Source: Coleophoma eucalyptorum
Lineage: Eukaryota; Ascomycota; Leotiomycetes; Helotiales; Dermateaceae
DNA length: 64,000 nucleotides
Direction: 5' to 3'
Assembly (NCBI GenBank): GCA_026120035.1
Contig: JALRME010000029.1
Coordinates: 434,001 to 498,000 of the forward strand
Of this stretch, positions 22,308 to 33,045 are shown in pieces. A program made the translations under genes and the position numbers. Numbering within the stretch: position 1 is the first letter of the stretch; every line of letters begins with the position of its first letter. The notes beneath the pieces were generated by a model, which worked only from the letters and a program-made list of their open reading frames with translations, ran no database searches and was not told the origin of the DNA.

Positions 22308-23932
22308 ATGGTCGGAAAGAAGAAGCGCGGTCATCCTGACATCGAGGAGCTACTCGGAAGACCCTGGTGTTATTACTGTAAGCCATCCCACTTGCGGAAC
22401 CTTGTTTCTCTTACTGACCCGCGCAGGTGAGCGTGATTTCGATGATTTGAAGATTCTCATATCCCATCAGAAAGCTAAGCACTTCAAGTGCGAAAGATGT
22501 GGTCGCAGACTCAATACTGCTGGAGGTTTGTGAATTCCTAGCTTAATCAATGGGAATGTGCTGACTTTGCACAGGTCTCTCCGTGCATATGAACCAGGTC
22601 CACAAGGAGACTCTCGCGAGCGTCGATAACTCATTGCCCAACCGACAAGGTCTTGAAGTTGAAATCTTTGGTATGGAAGGTATCCCTGAGGATGTTGTTC
22701 AAGCACACAATCAGCGCATTATTGCTGGCTTTTATCAAGCAGAGGCTGAACGACGAGCCGCAACCGGCAATCCTGGTCCGGGCGCGCAAGGTGGCGGCCA
22801 AAGCAAGAAGCCAAAGTTTGAATCACCAGCAGATTTGAAGAAGAGATTGGCAGAACATAAGGCGCGCAAGGCTGAACAGGCCGCAGCGGGAAACAGTGGC
22901 GGAAATACCCCCATGGACTACAATGGTCAGAGTCCTATGGGCCAGAGTCCAGGAGCTTTCGTGAGTGATTATCAATATGACCTGGCAGATGCATTGGCTA
23001 ATTGTTTGATTCTCAAGAATGGCTCACCATACGCTGCACCAGCGACAACAGGTGCTTCACAAGGTGCGGGTTATGGTTCATATTCACAAGAGCCTTATGC
23101 ACAGCCTGCGACAGCTTACCAACAGCCTTACAATCAACAACCTCCCTATTCGAATGCCCCAACTCCTTCCTACCAAGCACAATACTCTCCACCACAACAA
23201 TATCCTGCGCCGCAATCGTTCCAAGCCGGTGGGTACCAACAACCACCAGCTTCATACCCGAGTGGCCCCCCTCCCACTTATGCTGGATCGCCCCCCGGTT
23301 CATTCAATGGCTATCAGCCTCCTCCAGCAAATACCCCACCCGGCCTCCCATCTCGACCACCAAGTCTGCCACCTGCTCCTGGCCTCCCTCAGCGCCCATC
23401 TTTTGGTGCGCCTGCGGTTCCTCAATATCAGATGCAGCAGATGCATCAAGGCCAAGGATCGCCACCGCCATTTCCAGGTCAAGGTGCACCGGGCACTTGG
23501 GGCGCAAATGGATGGAATGGTCAAGATCAGAACTCAGCTATGTCATCAGCTTATTCTCCTTACCCGACTAACTCGTCTGCACCTCAAACTGGTGGTGGAG
23601 ATGATATTGACGAGATTATCAGAATGGCAGAGGCAGGAATCAAACCCCCAAAGAAAGAAGACCCTGCGACGGCGACAGCAGAACCAGCGCAAGCAAAGGA
23701 ATTAGTCCCTGTTACAGCATCCGAAGCAACGGAAGTAAAGCCTGATGCTTCAGCCGAGAAGAAAGCTAAGAAAGACAAGCCGATGCGAATGATTTATTCA
23801 GATAATGATATCAGCCCGGAGGAGAAGATGTCTAAAATGCCCAGGTACGCATTCGTCCCAGACGGTAAACCAGACACCACTCTTGTCGATGCGACTTCAC
23901 AGCCAGGCGTTGCTGGCACAGTGAATGAGTAG
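22308..23932 (+). CDS. BuGZ/ZNF207-like C2H2 zinc-finger protein
   Basis: Homologue of BuGZ (ZNF207), which binds Bub3 and microtubules and associates with spliceosome factors in animals. Exons are 22308-22377, 22427-22525 and 22575-23932, with introns of 49 nt each. Two adjacent C2H2 fingers occupy residues 21-66 (Cys21, Cys24, His37, His42; Cys45, Cys48, His61, His66), followed by the family-specific [10 protein letters not shown] segment. The middle is Pro/Gln/Tyr/Gly-rich and low in complexity, as in BuGZ proteins that phase-separate. A conserved-looking acidic end contains [14 protein letters not shown] see no clear Bub3-binding GLEBS motif. A further 57-nt segment (22961-23017) looks like an in-frame intron. 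With it the protein has 508 residues, without it 489. Confidence 0.9.
22961..23017 (+). other. Probable in-frame 57-nt intron in BuGZ-like gene
   Basis: It begins with a strong GTGAGT donor, has a GCTAAT branch-like site, and ends in AAG. Its 19 encoded residues (starting [11 protein letters not shown]) are compositionally unlike the surrounding Gly/Pro/Gln/Ser-rich protein. Because it is a multiple of three without stops, either retention or removal gives a protein. Confidence 0.6.
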
Positions 23933-24547
23933 ACAGATCTAAATCGACAGTCGACCATCCTTCCTAATTTCAATATCCTGACGACTGTCCAATATGGACC
24001 TAGCGATGCCTTTGATAATTATGGGATGGTTATGGCTGGCAGTGCTTGAATATCGGTGAGCGCAAAAGCAATTCTTTGGCATTTTTGAAGATTGCATCAC
24101 TTTCGGTGCATTTGTTTTAGCGATGCTTACCTGGTTGTCGGTTCTCATGACTTCTTTCCAAGCCTGGTAAGTTGCAGGCATAGGGGCTTTTTTTTGATAG
24201 AGCTGTTGACCACATTCGGACTGGCGGAAATGATGTTGTGTAGATGGTGGAAAGGCGGATACGGACACCTTGTAAGTACCTGAAGGTTGGCCTACATTTC
24301 AGTCATAATTTCCCGTACCTGAATTATATCAGTCATGCTTGTGTTGATACTCGTACCGGCTATTCTATCTCCTATGCTGGCCGACTTCTTAATTTTAAAG
24401 TGAAGGACAAGTGCCTGCATAAAACAGTTCCGCTTAGTTTTGACACCTATAGGGTCCTCTACTTTCTGCTTTAACAATCAAACACACAATCATCTTCAAC
24501 TTTATGCTTCCCGCCCTAAAATAAAGATGCGGTGGACTCAGTCTTCA

Positions 24548-24608
24548 GGCTAAATACTGAATCTGGTGATATTCCCCCGCACCACCGAACTCCGCAATTT
24601 TTCCCCAC
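24548..24608. promoter_or_regulatory. Putative XlnR and CreA sites upstream of GH115
   Basis: GGCTAAA at 24548-24554 matches the XlnR/Xyr1 element. CCCCGC (24575-24580) and CCCCAC (24603-24608) are complements of the CreA consensus SYGGRG. They lie 300-365 bp upstream of the start of a xylan-debranching enzyme, where xylan induction and glucose repression would be expected. Short motifs occur often by chance. Confidence 0.4.
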
Positions 24609-24829
24609 ATGGGCGATCGGATAATACCCGAACTTCGTCCTCATCATGTAAGGTACATGCTGGTGGTGAATGCTGTCAATAAAGTTCAGACTATGTTTTT
24701 TTTTTAATTTTCTAGTAGACTCCAGACTATTTACCCATTTTGCCGGACGGTAATTTACTCTCTGATCCTTCGCGCTGATTTGTACCACCGGTAGGTAAAA
24801 CCAATTAAGTTATAGTCAGATAATTATCC

Positions 24830-24837
24830 TATATAAT
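24830..24837 (+). promoter_or_regulatory. TATA-like element of GH115 gene
   Basis: TATATAAT about 75 bp upstream of the start codon, a plausible core promoter position for a short fungal leader. Confidence 0.4.
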
Positions 24838-24911
24838 CCCTAATATCCCTTCTTTCAATCTGGCTGTAGCAAACGGACGAAGTTGTTGCTGTACCTAAGT
24901 GGACTGCCAAG

Positions 24912-27900
24912 ATGAAGCAATTCCCACTTTTGAGTGTTTTACTTACCCTTCTTCCATTCACGTCTGCACTGGGACAAGAGCCAGTCCTTACTACAAGCTC
25001 TGCTAATTCCGCATCTCTTCTCCAATTAGCAGGTGCTAGCCTCGACAATGAGATCTTGATTTCTTCTGATGACTGGTGGGGAGTTATTCGTGCTGCAGAA
25101 GACTTGGCCGCGGATTTTGGGAAGGTCACGGGGAAGAATCTAAGTCTTGCTTCTTGGGGTGGTAACACGACGGTTCTTGATGGCCAGGCGACACAAGTTT
25201 GCTATGGTGCTGCTGGGTGCCATGATAATGTTATCAAGAGAGCGAATGGGACAGAGGTAGTGTATACTTATTATCCACCAACATCTGATGTCAATGTGAG
25301 TGTCGTCCCGAAAAGAAAGAAGAATATTGTAAAATGACTAATGAATAACAGTATACCCTCGGGTTACCTGCAAATATAAAAGGACCAACACTCTTACCCT
25401 CGGCTCCTAGTAAGACGGTCATTATCGCTGGCACTATTGGCAAGTCATCCTTGATTAACAGCCTCATTCTTTCTGGAAAGTTGAACGTCAGCGCCATTGA
25501 TGGAAAATGGGAATCGTTCACCTCAGAAGTCGTCTCGTCACCATTACCAGGGGTTCAAAGCGCCTTGGTCGTGGCTGGTAGTGATTTGCGGGGGACGGTT
25601 TTCGGTCTTTATGATATTAGCGAGCAGATGGGCGTCAGTCCCTGGTGGTGGTTTGCAGATGTGCCCATAAGGAAACAGGATGGTGTGTGGGCCCTTGGGG
25701 GAAAGAAAATCCAGGGTCCACCGAGTATCAAGTATAGGGGTATCTTCATCAACGACGAGCAACCTGGTCTCACAAATTGGATCAGGTAAACCCTCTCCCT
25801 TCTGCTTCTCCCTCACGGGACTGATTTCAAACAGCGAGAATTATACGCCGGGAAAGTACGGAGCTGGATACAATCATTTTTTCTATCCAAGAGTGTTTGA
25901 ACTCCTTCTCAGACTGAGAGCAAACTATCTTTGGCCAGCTATGTGGGGTAGCATGTTCAATGTTGATGACTATGAGAATCAGCCGCTTGCTGATGCATTC
26001 GGAATTGTGATGGGAACTAGTCATACAGGTGAGTTTTGATGATCATATAAGGTCTTCTGAATCGGTGCAATTAACTAACCAAGTCTAGAACCTATGATGC
26101 GAGCAACAAACGAGTGTATGTTGACAACTTTCCGATTCACTGAATCAATCAGCTGACACCAGAGATAGGGAGTACGTTTGGCTCTAAGTACGGCGGCAAC
26201 AACCAATGGGAGTACGACACTAATAATGCTTCCATCATTCCTTTTTTGACATATGGGACTCAGCGCGCGGCGCCATATGTCCAAAACTCGCTATTCACCA
26301 TGGCCATGCGCGGTAATGGAGACACAGCCATCGATCTCACCCAAGCCGAGGCAATCCAGGTCCTAGAAAATGTCGTGGCGGAGCAGACCAAAATCCTAGA
26401 ACAAGTCTTCAACAATAGTGCAGTAGAGGATATCCCTCAGATGTGGTGCTTGTATAAAGAAGTACAGGGATATTTTGAGGCTGGGATGAACGTGCCTGAG
26501 TATATCACTCTTCTTTGGAGTGATGACAATTGGGGCAATATCAGGAGGTTGCCGCTTGCAAATGAGACTGATAGAGCTGGTGGGGCAGGTGAGTTTGATA
26601 TGAGTGGTATGTGTGTTCAATATTAATGGGTGGCTAGGGGTTTATTATCATGCCGACTATGTTGGGGATCCTCGGTAGGTAATCCTCATCCGTGTTGAGG
26701 ATTTGCAGTGCTGATTTATGCAGTGACTACAAGTGGATTAATACCATTCAGCTTGAGAAGACAGTCGAACAGGCATGAATCCCGACTAACCTTTAATCCC
26801 CATATGCTGACAGCTCACAGATGCAACTTGCATACGCCCGGCAAGCAGACCGAATTTGGATCTTAAATGTTGGTGATCTAAAGCCCCTCGAGATTCCCAT
26901 AAATCACTTTATGGACCTGGCCTACGATACACCGCAATGGGGATACTCGAGCGTGTCCACCTGGCTTGAGGGATGGGCAAGTCGCGAATTCGATCCTTCT
27001 CTGGCAGCCAATATATCTTCTGTCATGGAACGATACGGCATGTACGCCGCACGCCGGAAATATGAGCTTATCGATCCAACAGTGTATAGTGTGATTAACT
27101 ATAACGAAGCAGATGCAGTACTTGCTCAATGGGCGACGTTGGCCAAAGATGCGCAAGCAATATATGACCAGCTGAATACTGCAGCTCAGCCGGCATTTTT
27201 TGAAATGGTACTTCAACCTGTGCTTGGTGGTCAGGTAGTTCATAAAATATATGTTGGTGCAACGAAGAATGCGTATTACACTGAGCAGAAACGGAATGCG
27301 GCTAATAGCGTTGCGATGGATGTTCTAAAGGACTTTCAGTTGGATCATGCGATCACTCAGCGGTACCATGATCTGTTAGGAGGGAAGTGGAATCATATGC
27401 TTGATCGTGAGTCTTCTTTTGAATCTCGTTTAAGGCACACGTCATTCTAACATTATTGTGCTAGAAACTCACCTTGGATATGATTACTGGTAAGTTTCTT
27501 CTCTCGATATAAAAAGCAAAATAATCGCTAACGAGCGAACAAGGCAACAACCGATGAGAAACGCCCTTCCACCACTCAGCTGGGTCCAAGAATTAGAGAC
27601 CTCTCTTGCTGGAAATATTGGTGTTGCTGTGGAAGGTTTAAATGCAACAGTCTCTGGCGATGACATGTATCACACCCTCTCGAGCAATACCTTAACTCTG
27701 CCACCCATGGATCCCTACGGACCGAGTACGCGCTGGATAGATATTTTTGCTCGCGGACTGTCAGGGTGCGGATGGACAGTAGCACCTGGAAATGACTGGG
27801 TTATCGCAACGCCTTCGCATGGCACGACTGGCGGAAACGGCAGTGATACACGAGTCTATCTCAGTGTAGACTGGAGCCGTGCAAATACGTCTGTTGTGAC

Positions 27901-28609
27901 CATCAATGTGACATCCACGTGCGCAAACTGGGGGAATTATGGTAGTCCTAAGGTTCAACTGCCAGTAAATGTCACCAGCATCCCATCCGGCTTCACCAGC
28001 GGCTTTGTTGAATCCGATGGCCATATCAGCATTGAGGCAGAGCACGCGACGGCGAATACATCAGTTAACGGAGTGGAATACACTACCATCCCATCCTATG
28101 GCCGGACACTGTCTGGAGTAACAATGATGCCTGTCCTAGCACCCTCTCAACCAGCCGGTACAGGACCCGTGCTACAGTACAAGATCTACACATTCACACC
28201 AACACCAGACGCGAACCTGACATTCTATTTGTCACCCTCACTGAACCAGAATGGAGCCCTCCGGCCACTGAAGTACGCAGTGCAGATTGACGCTCAACCA
28301 ATCCAAAGCATTCAGTTCGTAGCAAACGCCACAAATGGCAATCTTCCCTCTGGATGGACAGGTGCGGTCGCCGATGCGGTGTGGGGACTTAGTAGTGGAA
28401 ATAGCACAACTACTACACACAATTTAACCGCAACAGGTGAGCATACGATTAATGTCTGGGCGGTAGAACCTGGTGTTGTGTTCCAGAAATTGGTTCTTGA
28501 TCTGGGTGGGTTGAGGACCAGCTACCTTGGCCCGCCGGAAAGTTTTAGGGCCGGGGTCGATGCTGTAGGAGGATATAAAGGCTTGGATTTTGCAGGTGGT
28601 GTGCTGTAG
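24912..28609 (+). CDS. GH115 xylan alpha-1,2-glucuronidase, secreted
   Basis: Removes (4-O-methyl)glucuronic acid side chains from xylan outside the cell. Ten exons: 24912-25295, 25352-25785, 25835-26028, 26089-26115, 26169-26588, 26638-26674, 26724-26772, 26821-27406, 27465-27489 and 27544-28609. They join to 1073 residues. A signal peptide occupies about residues 1-20. Family hallmarks include KYRGIFINDEQPGL, YGAGYNHFFYPRVFE followed by LRANYLWPAMWGSMF, a W-I-LNVGDLKPLE segment and HLGYDYWQQP. The C-terminal region is beta-rich and probably non-catalytic. Nine introns of 48-60 nt were placed by family continuity. Intron 7 appears to be GC-AG and intron 9 ends in AAG. Very short exons (27, 37, 49, 25 nt) are all phase-consistent. 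Confidence 0.92.
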
Positions 28610-29781
28610 ATTCGATAGTTTGGGTTTGGGGTCGATGCATCACCAACTCCTTATATATATGTGACCCTAAATTCATTCAAGAGGCTGGTTATCATAGCTT
28701 CTACGTGCATTCTTTGTACATAATTATCTACAAGCAAGGACAGGTCATTTTTTGGACTGTTCTCAATATCTTGACTTTCTTGAAAGCAGAGACTTCTGAC
28801 GAGAATGGAACTTTTTTTTGTTTGAAGAACGGGTTGGACAATTAAACCAATACCGAATATAGTTTTGAACGCTAAGAAGTGTGGAACATAACGAGTCTGT
28901 TCAGGTCAGATGCCTTCGGTGAGTCTTCATAGACGTTACGTACACGTGACGTGATAATTTAATCTACCCACACCTAGGAGTACACATATAATTTCAAATG
29001 GGAGAGTTCGGTGTGCCTTTAGTGATATAGGGCCGTGCGTCACGAATTCACACACCCACTGGTGACCTATATCATGGTGAGGAAGGTATTATATATTTAT
29101 CCAAACAAAAGTACTGTTAAGCACATTTTGAGCTCGAGGAAATGCACTATCAAGCTGAACTGCCGGACCCAGCAGATTACTTATCCCGCAAGATCAAACG
29201 ATTATCTTAGGATTGCATGTTCAGGAGATATTATAACAGCTAAGTGGTCGAAGAGCAGAGGTGCTTACACGTCACCAGTAGTTGAGTATTCGAAGAAAGT
29301 CGTGCAATACACCAATTTACCATTTTTGGTACATCAATTGAGCAATTACGTATGAAGCAATCAATCTGGCACTACCAGGCGATATGATACGTTGCGAAAC
29401 AAGTTGTACTTTGATTGAGCGTCGAGGTCGTTACATACGTTGCAGGTAGCAACATGTAACAATCTAGGCAAAAGATTTAAGACAATGAAATGGCTATGCT
29501 GGAGATGAAAAGGAGCTTGAATAGTAGTGAGAATAAGAATGTAGGCCTTCAAGCTTGAGGGCAGAGCCAAGGGCTAAGTGCGTAGGGGTAGGATCTTTAG
29601 TCAAGAGGCCAGCCAGCTACTGCACTTAACACTACACTCAGCAACAGGTTCAATTTGTTTGAAATTGCACTTATCTATCACAACATAGATAGCCGTGCCC
29701 ATTAACATACAGCAGCATGATGACATCGCTTAGTCCGTCTAGAAGGGGGAGATTGCTGAAACCCCCTTTCAGCTCGCTCGC
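28610..29781. other. Intergenic region
   Basis: 3' flank of GH115, then AT-rich sequence without a recognisable gene. A run of ACGT-core sequences (acgttacgtacacgtgacgtga, split here as acgttacgta and cacgtgacgtga) lies near 28933-28956 and could bind bZIP/bHLH factors, but there is no gene close by. Confidence 0.5.
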
Positions 29782-30066
29782 TTATTGGTCAGTCTGCAGA
29801 GGCCCAGCAATCTGCACACATAAAAGCCCCAACTCCTCCCTCCCCTCCACAACTCTCTTTATTTCTCTTATACCCGCATCCAATTCATCGGTTACTTGAC
29901 ACAAATCATCAACAAACTTGTTGTACATCAATAGCACTTGCCTGAACCGACTTAGAAGTTCCTCACGTGAAGGATACTCGGTACCCTCGATTGCTGCTAT
30001 CACGGTGAGGCACACTCGCCAAGCCAGGTTTTCTCGTCGGCCTCCATTCACCGACTTCATCAGCAA
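29782..30066 (-). CDS. Coding-like fragment, unrecognised
   Basis: A 94-codon frame whose predicted protein is helical, charged and well-balanced (for example REELLSRFRQVLLMYNKFVDD), quite unlike random translation. The open frame continues a few codons upstream (YWWPESDEL) before a stop, without a convincing first ATG or acceptor. It may be a surviving exon of a decayed gene or a small orphan gene. It is divergent from the gene at 30225. Confidence 0.3.
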   Translation of the reverse strand: MLMKSVNGGRRENLAWRVCLTVIAAIEGTEYPSREELLSRFRQVLLMYNKFVDDLCQVTDELDAGIREIKRVVEGREELGLLCVQIAGPLQTDQ

Positions 30067-30224
30067 CTCATCAGATTCTGGCCACCAGTAGTGAAGTCAT
30101 CAACTTTGAGAACCCCACATCATCCTAGGACCTTGGTAGGATAAGTATATCATCCAGAAGAAGCCTTACGGCCAAATACATCCTTGTCGTCGTCTTATCT
30201 ATATCTTTGCTAGAGTTGCCTACG

Positions 30225-31097
30225 ATGAGGCTCGACGACTCCCAGGACGAGAAGCCCGCTCCCATTGCACCTCATCGATTGTCAAGTCCTGGCCCTGCTC
30301 CAGGCTTGACGATTGTGGCCAGGGAAAAGAATAAGAAGGTCCGCTGGGCTTCCAATCTCGTGACCTATGAAACAAATAACACACTGTCTGGTCGGTTGCT
30401 GAAAGGCAAGTCTAAAGCCGACCCAGAGAAAAAAAGCTGTACAAAACGACAGAGAACAGCAACAACGCAGACAGAAAAAGAGGATGTCTTCAGGAACAGT
30501 CTCACCTCTTGGGATGACGCCATCGTAGTAGAGTCGTCGAGTGGACAACATCAGCTCTTTTCTGGGCAGTATCAACCAGACAGAGTAAAGTCAAAGTATG
30601 ATAAGGACCCACGGAGGCCTCAAAGGTCAGGCCGGGGTGTTCTTCCATTCGCACCGGACCCACCAAACAGAGAAAACAGTCCTAGGGCACCAAGGCAAGG
30701 GAACTTGCCCTCTCCACAGCTATCAAGCTATGTGGATTCGAGCTTTTGCCTATGTTATGAGGATGAGACGATCCGCAATCATGGATCGAGGCTGCGAAAG
30801 CACTCAACACCAGCGGATTGGGATGGAGGGCCAATGAGTCAGAAAATGCACTTTCAGTGTACGAGATCCCTCGTCATGTATAGCTGCAACTGCATGCTAA
30901 TTCTTTCAGTGTCGGCTGCCCGTAATTATATCCAGAGGAACACGCCGACAATGCCAGTTTCAAGCAGATGCAGCCCAAATAATCGTTCCATGGTTGTGCC
31001 ACCAAAGTTAGTGGGAAACCCGCAAACACAGATCATGTTTGATGATTTTGTGCTTTTTGATGATAGTGACACTGGCTATGAGTCGTATGTTGCGTGA
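30225..31097 (+). CDS. Hypothetical disordered protein
   Basis: A 290-residue intronless frame from ATG 30225; upstream in-frame TTG codons are not used. No family is recognised. The protein is basic and rich in Ser, Pro, Arg and Gln, with no signal peptide or membrane segment. It has a short conserved-looking KKVRWAS motif near residue 45 and an acidic end, MFDDFVLFDDSDTGYES. Composition suggests an intrinsically disordered nuclear or scaffold protein. The middle stretch around residues 205-240 is Cys-rich and of poor coding quality, so an unrecognised intron is possible. Confidence 0.55.
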   Translation: MRLDDSQDEKPAPIAPHRLSSPGPAPGLTIVAREKNKKVRWASNLVTYETNNTLSGRLLKGKSKADPEKKSCTKRQRTATTQTEKEDVFRNSLTSWDDAIVVESSSGQHQLFSGQYQPDRVKSKYDKDPRRPQRSGRGVLPFAPDPPNRENSPRAPRQGNLPSPQLSSYVDSSFCLCYEDETIRNHGSRLRKHSTPADWDGGPMSQKMHFQCTRSLVMYSCNCMLILSVSAARNYIQRNTPTMPVSSRCSPNNRSMVVPPKLVGNPQTQIMFDDFVLFDDSDTGYESYVA

Positions 31098-31775
31098 TTA
31101 GAGACTGTAAGATGACGCATAAAACGTTGCTACCGGCAGGCAACAGCGAGAAGCCGGGGTTGGAGTTGTTTGTCCAGTTGTGAGATGTGACAACGTTTGG
31201 AATTTTTTTGTTCAGAGTCCGCTCATACCATCCTTTGGTGCCTTTCCCATGAACAGAGAAAATTATGAGAATTTTTAGGATATGCGAAGCTGGATAGAGA
31301 GTCCATAGTTGATGCATTTGAATGACAGCCGTGTTCTTTAGTCTTATGCTGCCTAGAGACGACCTTCGCAGTGCTACACTAAGTAGGCTGTAGTTCCAAC
31401 CGCCGTGCTGCTAGTGTGTTGTAAAACCGAAAGCTCCGACCGGGTAAAGGCTTATAATATGGTTTGTAGATTATTTCCTATCGACTTGAAGAGACCAGGC
31501 ACTGTGTTGGTGGAGATATCCAAACTTCGTAGGTTGAGATGTCGTTGAACTTGGCTTGGTGGCTCGGGATTTGCCATTACCTAAGATCCCCTTCTGCTGC
31601 CGCTTTTGTGGAGGTGTTGCCCCGCTAATAAAGCGGCAACAAATCTACCCCACCAAAGATTCTTGCAATCCTCGATCCTGCAACCTCCAAACAACTTCCA
31701 CTCTCAATTGACATTTCACCAGCTCCGCAACTCAATAATAGACTACTAAGACACTTCGCAATCCTCTCATCCAAA
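31098..31775. other. Intergenic region upstream of RidA
   Basis: No gene. The last 100 bases are C/A-rich with CT tracts, typical of a leader for a well-expressed fungal gene. Confidence 0.55.
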
Positions 31776-32264
31776 ATGGCCGACTTCAAGCCCGTTTACA
31801 CCGACAAGGCTGCTTTCCGTATGTTCTTCAACCCCACCATTGCTCAAGCTTGAAACTGACTCCCTTTACAGCAGCAGGACCATACGTAGGCAGTCTAAAT
31901 CACTTCATTGAAGTTCTACGCTGACTAGAAATAGTCCCAAGCCATCGTGACCCCTCACACCGTCTACTGCTCCGGACAAATCCCCTGTGATGCGGCCGGA
32001 ACGATCCTCACACTTGAGAGCTCCAACATCAGCGCCATGACCGAGCTCTGTATCAAGAACCTGACCGCTGTCCTCGAAGCAGCCGGCTCGTCTCTCAGCA
32101 AGGTTGTCAAGGTCAACATCTTCTTGAGCTCCATGGACCACTTTGCCGAGATGAACAAGACCTACGAGACTTTCTTCACCCACAAGCCAGCACGCAGCTG
32201 TGTTGCTGTCTACCAGTTGCCAAAGGGTGTCCCTATCGAGATTGAGTGCATTGCTCTTGCTTAG
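31776..32264 (+). CDS. RidA/YjgF family imine deaminase (Hmf1/Mmf1-like)
   Basis: Hydrolyses reactive 2-aminoacrylate and related enamines/imines released by PLP enzymes. Three exons (31776-31818, 31872-31885, 31935-32264; introns 53 and 49 nt) give 128 residues, the normal RidA length. Family motifs: FPAGPYSQAI spans all three exons, followed by CSGQIP, a substrate-binding arginine in KPARSCVAV, and the C-terminal IEIECIALA. Exon 2 is only 14 nt (codes for parts of PAGPY), and both junctions are forced by the motif. No mitochondrial presequence is obvious, which suggests a cytosolic form. Confidence 0.95.
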
Positions 32265-33045
32265 ATAGTATACTGAGAGGGATAAATGCTCGGTAATAGA
32301 TCTCTACACTGAAAAAGACGACCGATATTTTGCATAGGTACCCTAGATATATATCTCTAGAATATCAAGCGAACTCTATTACCGTCGAATTAATAGTCAC
32401 TGCATTCAAATACTTCTTCCACGCGATAATCTGAAATATTTTTATATTTCGAAAACCCACAGCCACCTCCTTCAAATACCGTTGCACATTCATACTCCCA
32501 ATAGCAAGACCACCGTTCCAAGGGTATATATGGGCTGAGTCCAAAGCTCCATCAGGCAAGTAAATTGGATGCATATCCTCTGTGATAGTATTCTCTTGCT
32601 CTGTGGTTTAGACACACCGTGAATGGACGATCTTATTTATGGCCATTCAACCATATCAGCTTCAGCACCATTGACTAATGAATCATCGTTGTGCACGATT
32701 TTAATGTCTGAATTTAGGTGTTTCTCAGGAGTATCGATTAAATTTTCGCCGCTTAGGAGTTACTCGAATTAATCCAGGGATTTTAATTGGGCTTGCTCAC
32801 TATGGTATTAGTATTCGCCATGGTACGGGGGATAGCAGGCCTTATAGCTAAGTACTAGAATGAAATGCTTGCCTGTGTTGAAAGCAAGGAGTGACTATCA
32901 AAATTCACTTTCATACATTTCAATTTTTTGATCTTTTACTACTTGTTCATGCTCTGTACGATGGTTTTCTGGTTCAATACTAGATGTAACACGTTGTGTG
33001 CCATGGAAATATGAGGTTATGTTGATACAACTGGTTAGATATCAC
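32265..33045. other. Intergenic region, AT-rich
   Basis: Convergent 3' flanks of RidA and the HeLo-like gene. The frame at 32365-32574 (minus) has no supporting feature. Confidence 0.5.

Larger units (their letters stand above)
23933..24911. other. Intergenic region, GH115 promoter
   Basis: No gene. The right half carries putative XlnR and CreA sites and a TATA-like element (listed separately). Confidence 0.6.

Noticed and set aside
23019..23705. Second 228-codon frame inside the BuGZ gene
   Set aside because: Shadow of the Pro/Gln-rich coding sequence in another frame.
29035..29355. 106-codon frame
   Set aside because: No domain, no coding bias visible, no splice context.
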